Below, piece by piece: positions 59,398-64,000 of a DNA stretch of 64,000 nucleotides; the first letter of the stretch is position 1, and the number at the start of each line of letters is the position of its first letter. The DNA comes from Mangrovihabitans endophyticus (GTDB lineage: Bacteria; Actinomycetota; Actinomycetes; Mycobacteriales; Micromonosporaceae). Position numbers and translations under genes: made by a program. Location: NCBI RefSeq assembly GCF_014646155.1, contig NZ_BMMX01000029.1, positions 1 to 64,000 on the forward strand, in the 5' to 3' direction. Under the pieces are notes generated by a model. It was not told where the DNA came from. It was given only the letters and a program-made list of their open reading frames with translations, and searched no databases.

Positions 59398-61206
59398 ATG
59401 AAGTTAAGAATAGGGAAGAAAGCCATCGTGGCGGTGGCTGCCGCGGCGCTGACCGCGGTCAGCGGGATAGCCCTCGCCGATACCGTGTCGAACACCCCGT
59501 CGACGGCGCCGTCGTTCAACGGGTCCGTCTACGCCGTCGCGTACCGCGGCGACACCGTCTATGTCGGCGGCTCCTTCACCCGGGCGATCGTCGACGGCAA
59601 GCGCTACGACCGCAACCGGCTGGCGGCCTTCGACGCCCGGACCGGAGAACTGTCCTCGTGGGACCCGGGTGCCGACGCCACCGTGCGCGCCCTGGCCGTG
59701 CACGACTCCACCGTGTACGCGGCGGGCGACTTCAGCACCGCGGGCGGGGCGTCGCGCAAGAAGATCGCCGCACTGAACGCTTCCACCGGCGCGGTGACCT
59801 CCTTCCAGCACACCGTCTCCGGGCAGCCGAACGCGCTCGCCGTCGGCAACGGCCGCCTCTACATGGGAGGCCGCATCGCGGCGGTGGACGGGTCGACCCG
59901 CACCAACTTGGCGGCCTTCGCCCTGGCCGGCGGCTCGCTGACCGGCTGGACGCCGGTCACCGACGACACCGTGTACGCCCTGGGGGTGTACGGCAGCCGG
60001 GTCTACCTCGGCGGCAGCTTCCACCGGGTCAACGACGTCAGCTCGACCTTGCGGCTGCGCGCGGTGGATGCGGGCAGTGGCGCGCTGATCACCAGCTTCG
60101 CGCCGAAGCCGTCCGCCAAGGTGTTCGCCCTCGCGATCGACGCCAACGGCGTCTACGCGGCTCAAGCGGGCCAGGGTGGGCGTGCCGTCGCCTACACCGA
60201 GACCGGTGAGGTGCGGTGGAGCCGAGCCTTCGACGGCGACGCGCAGGCGATCACCACGCTCGGCGACACCGTGTACGTGGGTGGCCACTTCGACGTGGCG
60301 TGCGCCACCGACGTCACCGGAAGCCAGGGCGCGTGCACCGGCGGAGGCATCAGCCGGATCAAGTTCGCGGCGGTCGACCAACAGGGCAACCTGACCAACT
60401 GGGCACCGCAGGGCAACGGCGTGGTGGGCGTGCGCGCCATGATCACCCTGCCGGAACTGGACATGGTGGCCGCGGGCGGTGACTTCACCACGATCGGGGA
60501 CGTCACGCAGAAGCGGTACGCCGCGTTCCGTCCGGCCGGTGCGCAGACGCAGCCGAAGGCGCCGTCCTCGCCGATGGTCGCCGCGTACAACTTCGACTCG
60601 ACCGACCTGGACGGCACGTTCGCCGACGGATCCGGCGGGAGCCACACCCTCGTCACCCGTACGCGGTATGGCGCCAAGCTGCGGATGACCGCGCACGGCG
60701 GTGGTGAAGCGGTGCTCTTCCCGCCGCCCTGCGACGGCTCGGACTGCCCGCGCATGGTGTTGCAGACCGACGACGCGCCCGACCTCAACCCGGGTGCCCA
60801 GAAGATCAGCTTCGGTGCCTCGGTGCGCCTGGCCGCGAGCCAGACCACCGACGGCCAGAACGTGATCCAGAAGGGATACTCGTCCGGCGGCGGCCAGTAC
60901 AAGCTGCAGGTCGACAAGCTTCCCGGCAAGCCGAGCTGCGTGATGGTCGGTTCCGACTCGTCCACCATCTATCGGGTGACCAGCGGGATCACCGCAGCCG
61001 ACGGCGACTGGCACGCCATCGAGTGCCGCCGCTCGGGCACCAGCCTGACCGTCTGGATCGACGGCACGCAGACCGGCGCCAAGACCATCCCGGCCGGGCT
61101 TGCCGTGTCCAACACCTCGCCGCTGGTCCTCGGCGGCAAGGGACTGAGCGTCAACAACGACCAGTTCCAGGGCGCCCTGGACGACGTCTGGATCAGCATC
61201 GGCTGA
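59398..61206 (+). CDS. Secreted beta-propeller plus LamG/concanavalin-like domain protein
   Basis: The 602-residue protein has a signal peptide (about 27 residues). A propeller of about six blades follows, with VYVGGSFT/VYAAGDFS-type strands (about 40-385). Its C-terminal domain of the LamG/concanavalin-A type (about 395-602) has MVAAYNFDSTDLDGTFADGSG and GALDDVWISIG. It is typical of secreted actinomycete proteins with no known enzymatic site; a carbohydrate- or protein-binding role is possible. The start codon has no clear ribosome site. Confidence 0.75.
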   Translation: MKLRIGKKAIVAVAAAALTAVSGIALADTVSNTPSTAPSFNGSVYAVAYRGDTVYVGGSFTRAIVDGKRYDRNRLAAFDARTGELSSWDPGADATVRALAVHDSTVYAAGDFSTAGGASRKKIAALNASTGAVTSFQHTVSGQPNALAVGNGRLYMGGRIAAVDGSTRTNLAAFALAGGSLTGWTPVTDDTVYALGVYGSRVYLGGSFHRVNDVSSTLRLRAVDAGSGALITSFAPKPSAKVFALAIDANGVYAAQAGQGGRAVAYTETGEVRWSRAFDGDAQAITTLGDTVYVGGHFDVACATDVTGSQGACTGGGISRIKFAAVDQQGNLTNWAPQGNGVVGVRAMITLPELDMVAAGGDFTTIGDVTQKRYAAFRPAGAQTQPKAPSSPMVAAYNFDSTDLDGTFADGSGGSHTLVTRTRYGAKLRMTAHGGGEAVLFPPPCDGSDCPRMVLQTDDAPDLNPGAQKISFGASVRLAASQTTDGQNVIQKGYSSGGGQYKLQVDKLPGKPSCVMVGSDSSTIYRVTSGITAADGDWHAIECRRSGTSLTVWIDGTQTGAKTIPAGLAVSNTSPLVLGGKGLSVNNDQFQGALDDVWISIG

Positions 61207-61249
61207 CCGGAGGCTCGGGCACCGACCGGCGCGGTCGCGGAGGCAACCC

Positions 61250-62980
61250 TCAGCGGGTCTCCGTGGCCGCGCCGCTGAGCAGGCGAGCCGAGTTCACCAG
61301 GCCGACCAGGCTGAACGCCTGCGGGGTGTTGCCCAGTTGCCGGCCCGCCTTCGGGTCGTACTCCTCGCTGAGCATCCCCACGTCGTTGCGCAACCCCAGC
61401 ATCCGCTCGAACAGTTCCTCCGCCTCCTTCTCCCGGCCCACCCGGTGCAGCGCGTCCACCAGCCAGAAGCTGCACGCCACGAAGACACCCTCGGACGCCT
61501 GGTAGCGCAGCAGGAAGCCGTCCTTGGACAGTTCGCGCATCACCGCGTCGACGGTGCCGGCCACCCGGGGGTCGTCGGCGGGCAGAAACCCGGACCGGGG
61601 GATCAGCAGCAGCGCGGCGTCCAGCTCGCTCGACCCGTACGACTGCAGGAAGGTGTTGCGCTCCGCGTCGTACCCCTTCTCGCAGACTTCGGCGTGGATC
61701 TCGGCGCGGATCCGCCGCCACTTCGCGACGGGACCGGGCAGGCCGTGCCTCTCCACCGCCGTGACGGCCCGGTCGAAGCCGGCCCACGCCATCACCTTCG
61801 AGTGCACGTAGTGCCGCGGTTCGCCGCGCACCTCCCAGAGGCTGCTGCCCGGGTCCCGCCAGTGCTCCGCCAGGAAGTCCAGCATGGCGAGTTGGAAGTC
61901 CCACGACTCGTCGCTGCCGAAACCGCCCTCCTCGCGGCACTGGTGCAGGGTGTTGAGCACCTCGCCCCAGACGTCGAGCTGGAACTGCCCGGCCGCCGCG
62001 TTGCCGGCCCGCACCGGCTCGGAGTGTTCGTAGCCGGGCAACCAGTCGAGGGTGTATTCCGGCAGACGCCGGCTCCCGTCCAGGGCGTACAGGATCTGCA
62101 GGTCCGCCGGATTGCCGGCGATCGCGCGCAGCAGCCACTGCCGCCATTGCTGCGCCTCCTGCACATAACCGGTGCCCAGCATCGCCTGCAGCGTGAACGT
62201 CGAGTCGCGCAGCCAGCAATACCGGTAGTCCCAGTTCAGCGAGCCGCCGATGCGCTCCGGCAGGGAACTGGTGGCGGCGGCCAGGATGCCGCCGGTGGGC
62301 GCGTACGTCAGTGCCTTCAACAGGATCAGCGAGCGCCGTACGACCTCCGCCCAGCGTCCGTCGTACCCGCACGTCCCGATCCAGTCGGTCCAGAACTTCT
62401 CGGTGTCGCGCACCGCGGCGGCCGGATCGACGGGCTGGGGGCGGGGCAACCACGATTCCCGGTACGTGAGGACGAACGAGACCCGGTCGCCCTCGCCGAT
62501 GTCGAACTCCTCGCGGTCGACGGGGACGTCCGCGTGCAACCACACCGCGTCCGGGCCGGCGATGGCGGCCATGTCTCCGTCACGGTGCTGGATCCACGGC
62601 TCGTTGCGCCCGTACCCGAACCGCAACCGCAGCCGGCTCGCCATCCGGACCGTCCCGCGGAGCCCCTCCACCACCCGCACCACGTCGGCCGCCTCGCCGC
62701 GCGGCGGCATGCAGTCGGTCACCCGCACGGTCCCGCTGGGCGTCTCCCACTCCGATTCCAGAATGAGAGTGTCGTCCCGATATCGCCGTCGGGTGGCGGT
62801 GCCGCCGGACACCGGTGCGAGCTGCCACCGTCCCGCCGACTCGTCACCCAGCAGCGCCGCGAAGCAAGCGGGCGAATCGAACCGCGGAAGGCAGAGCCAG
62901 TCGATCGACCCGTCCAGACCGACCAGGGCGGCGGTCTGCAGGTCACCAATCAGGGCGTAGTCCTCGATCTTTCCGGTCAC
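61250..62980 (-). CDS. GH15-family glycoside hydrolase (glucoamylase/trehalase-like)
   Basis: GTG 62980 gives 576 residues; the open frame continues upstream without homology. Motifs of bacterial GH15 are visible: IEDYALIGDLQTAALVG and SIDWLCLPRFDSPACFA at the N-terminus, then LNWDYRYCWLRDSTFTL, LDWLPGYEHSEPVR with the acid Glu, and LSEEYDP with the base Glu. There is no signal peptide, so it acts inside the cell on maltooligosaccharides or trehalose; mycobacterial homologues are trehalases. It faces the methyltransferase gene divergently with 75 bases between starts. Confidence 0.9.
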   Translation of the reverse strand: MTGKIEDYALIGDLQTAALVGLDGSIDWLCLPRFDSPACFAALLGDESAGRWQLAPVSGGTATRRRYRDDTLILESEWETPSGTVRVTDCMPPRGEAADVVRVVEGLRGTVRMASRLRLRFGYGRNEPWIQHRDGDMAAIAGPDAVWLHADVPVDREEFDIGEGDRVSFVLTYRESWLPRPQPVDPAAAVRDTEKFWTDWIGTCGYDGRWAEVVRRSLILLKALTYAPTGGILAAATSSLPERIGGSLNWDYRYCWLRDSTFTLQAMLGTGYVQEAQQWRQWLLRAIAGNPADLQILYALDGSRRLPEYTLDWLPGYEHSEPVRAGNAAAGQFQLDVWGEVLNTLHQCREEGGFGSDESWDFQLAMLDFLAEHWRDPGSSLWEVRGEPRHYVHSKVMAWAGFDRAVTAVERHGLPGPVAKWRRIRAEIHAEVCEKGYDAERNTFLQSYGSSELDAALLLIPRSGFLPADDPRVAGTVDAVMRELSKDGFLLRYQASEGVFVACSFWLVDALHRVGREKEAEELFERMLGLRNDVGMLSEEYDPKAGRQLGNTPQAFSLVGLVNSARLLSGAATETR

Positions 62981-63055
62981 ATCACCCGTACGTACCCGTC
63001 CCGAACCGCGGAAAACGCGCCGTCGGCGCGCCCGCCTGCCGCGTAGGTTGAGCCG

Positions 63056-63787
63056 ATGACGCAGCTCTTCGGCGAGATTGCCGCGATGTACGACGATGTG
63101 CGCCCCGGTTATCCGGAACAGATCCGTGACGCGGTCGTGGCCTACCACGGCAGTGTGCCCGCCACCGTCGCCGATCTCGGTGCCGGGACGGGCAAGGGCA
63201 CCGAGTTGCTCGCCGGGCTCGGCGCGGCGATCACCTGCGTCGAGCCCGATCCGCGGATGGCCGCCGTGCTGCGGGGCAGGTTTCCGCACGTACGCGTCGA
63301 CGTTTGCACCTTCGAGGATTGGGCCCCGCCACCCGGCGGTGTGGATCTGATCGGGTGCGGCATGGCGTGGCACTGGCTCGACCCGCCGACGCGCGACCGG
63401 CGCGTCCGGGCGGCGCTCGCACCGGGCGGCACACTGGCCGTCTTCGGCCACAACTACGGCTACGCGGATCCGGAGGTGTCCGCGGCCATCGAGGCGGTGA
63501 TCACCGGAGTCGACCCCTCGGCGCGGGGCCGGGATCCGCAATGGGTGCGGGATGAGATCACTGCCGCCGGGGTGCTGGATGACGTGCGTGTCCGCGAATG
63601 GCGGAGCCGCCCGGTCTGGGCGAAGGAACGGTACCTCCGGTTGATGCAGACGTTCTCCCCGTACCTTCGCAATCCGCCCGCAAATCAGCGGCGGATCCTC
63701 GACGGCTTGGACGCGGCGCTCGGTGACACGGTGACCATGGATCTGCGCACGACGCTGGTGCTGGCCCGCCGCGCGGAGGCGGCCTGA
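63056..63787 (+). CDS. Class I SAM-dependent methyltransferase
   Basis: The 243-residue protein has the SAM-binding DLGAGTGKGTELL, the acidic loop CVEPDPRM and the post-II region VDLIGCGMAWHWLD. The family (trans-aconitate or menaquinone-like methyltransferases) is broad; the substrate is unknown. Divergent from the GH15 gene. Confidence 0.85.
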   Translation: MTQLFGEIAAMYDDVRPGYPEQIRDAVVAYHGSVPATVADLGAGTGKGTELLAGLGAAITCVEPDPRMAAVLRGRFPHVRVDVCTFEDWAPPPGGVDLIGCGMAWHWLDPPTRDRRVRAALAPGGTLAVFGHNYGYADPEVSAAIEAVITGVDPSARGRDPQWVRDEITAAGVLDDVRVREWRSRPVWAKERYLRLMQTFSPYLRNPPANQRRILDGLDAALGDTVTMDLRTTLVLARRAEAA

Positions 63788-63801
63788 ACCCCTCGGCCGG
63801 C

Positions 63802-64000
63802 TCAGGCATGCCGGGCCTCGATCAGGAAACGATGCGCGTACGCGGTGAAATGCCCCACCGCGCGGATCTCCGCGTCGAGGCGGCGCAGCCGTCGCTCGTA
63901 CCGGTGCAGGTCGAAGTTGCGCACCTGCCACGGCACCGCCCGCAGTTGGTAGACGATGGCGCCGACGTCGCGGAACCGGACCGGGATCCGTTCCTCCTGC
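63802..64000 (-). CDS. C-terminal part of a probable SAM-dependent methyltransferase, cut by window end
   Basis: Sixty-six codons are visible, ending at 63802. The reading QEERIPVRFRDVGAIVYQLR then VPWQVRNFDL and HRFLIEARHA matches the C-terminus of actinobacterial class I methyltransferases. The start lies beyond base 64000. It is convergent with the preceding methyltransferase, with 14 bases between stops. Confidence 0.65.
   Translation of the reverse strand, partial: QEERIPVRFRDVGAIVYQLRAVPWQVRNFDLHRYERRLRRLDAEIRAVGHFTAYAHRFLIEARHA

Noticed and set aside
63142..63931. Minus-strand open frame extending the GH15 gene upstream to 63931
   Set aside because: It lies opposite a clear methyltransferase gene and adds no GH15 homology; GTG 62980 matches the family N-terminus.
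1..64000. tRNA, rRNA or riboswitch genes
   Set aside because: No cloverleaf, conserved rRNA segment or known riboswitch core was recognised by eye on either strand; a covariance-model search would settle this.

Overview
The window is a very GC-rich, gene-dense chromosomal segment of a filamentous actinomycete, most likely a Micromonosporaceae member such as Actinoplanes. This placement is an inference from base composition, abundant GTG starts, many secreted glycoside hydrolases with AbfB or ricin-type binding domains, an MptB-like mannosyltransferase and Streptomyces/Actinoplanes-style regulators. No rRNA, tRNA, CRISPR array, insertion sequence or prophage was seen. About 52 protein genes can be supported; the first and last are cut by the window ends.

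Layout. 0-8 kb: a cut streptogrisin-like protease, then a minus-strand set MFS transporter > Pls-like single-module NRPS > M1 aminopeptidase. The NRPS has the layout of epsilon-poly-L-lysine synthetase, and its stop overlaps the peptidase start. 8-24 kb: GH54 and GH127 arabinofuranosidases, an AbfB membrane protein, a large hybrid histidine kinase and a secreted alpha/beta hydrolase. 24-27 kb: an arsenic set (arsR, AqpS-like channel, arsC, divergent PAT-like acetyltransferase). 27-34 kb: P450, intradiol dioxygenase, a holin-like/DUF3618 pair, an ArsR-MFS pair and rtcB. 34-38 kb: GH26 mannanase, a LacI-like protein without a helix-turn-helix, and a ROK regulator. 38-50 kb: a pseudoprotease fused to an FG-GAP propeller, a GDPD lipoprotein, a carboxylesterase, a PI-PLC, a GGDEF-EAL protein, Ohr, an M24 peptidase and an MptB-like enzyme. 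50-64 kb: STAS proteins, a GH43, a TetR/TetX-like pair, methyltransferases, VanZ, a PL3 pectate lyase, a PRTase, a secreted propeller-LamG protein and a GH15.

How the genes work together. GH54, GH127, GH43, PL3 and GH26 form a dispersed plant cell wall (arabinan, pectin, mannan) programme. Three of these genes carry LacI-type palindromes in their promoters, although no intact LacI regulator is present in the window. The arsenic, TetR/TetX-like and Pls-like sets look like defence or chemical-warfare functions.

The most unusual DNA structure is a dispersed family of about 68-bp imperfect palindromes with ends GATCTTG...CAAGATC. There are seven copies at four intergenic loci. Three loci hold a reverse/forward pair, two of them with a 27-bp spacer, and every locus is next to a short tandem-repeat array. 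The organisation resembles BIMEs (paired REP sequences). Two of the loci lie between convergent genes.
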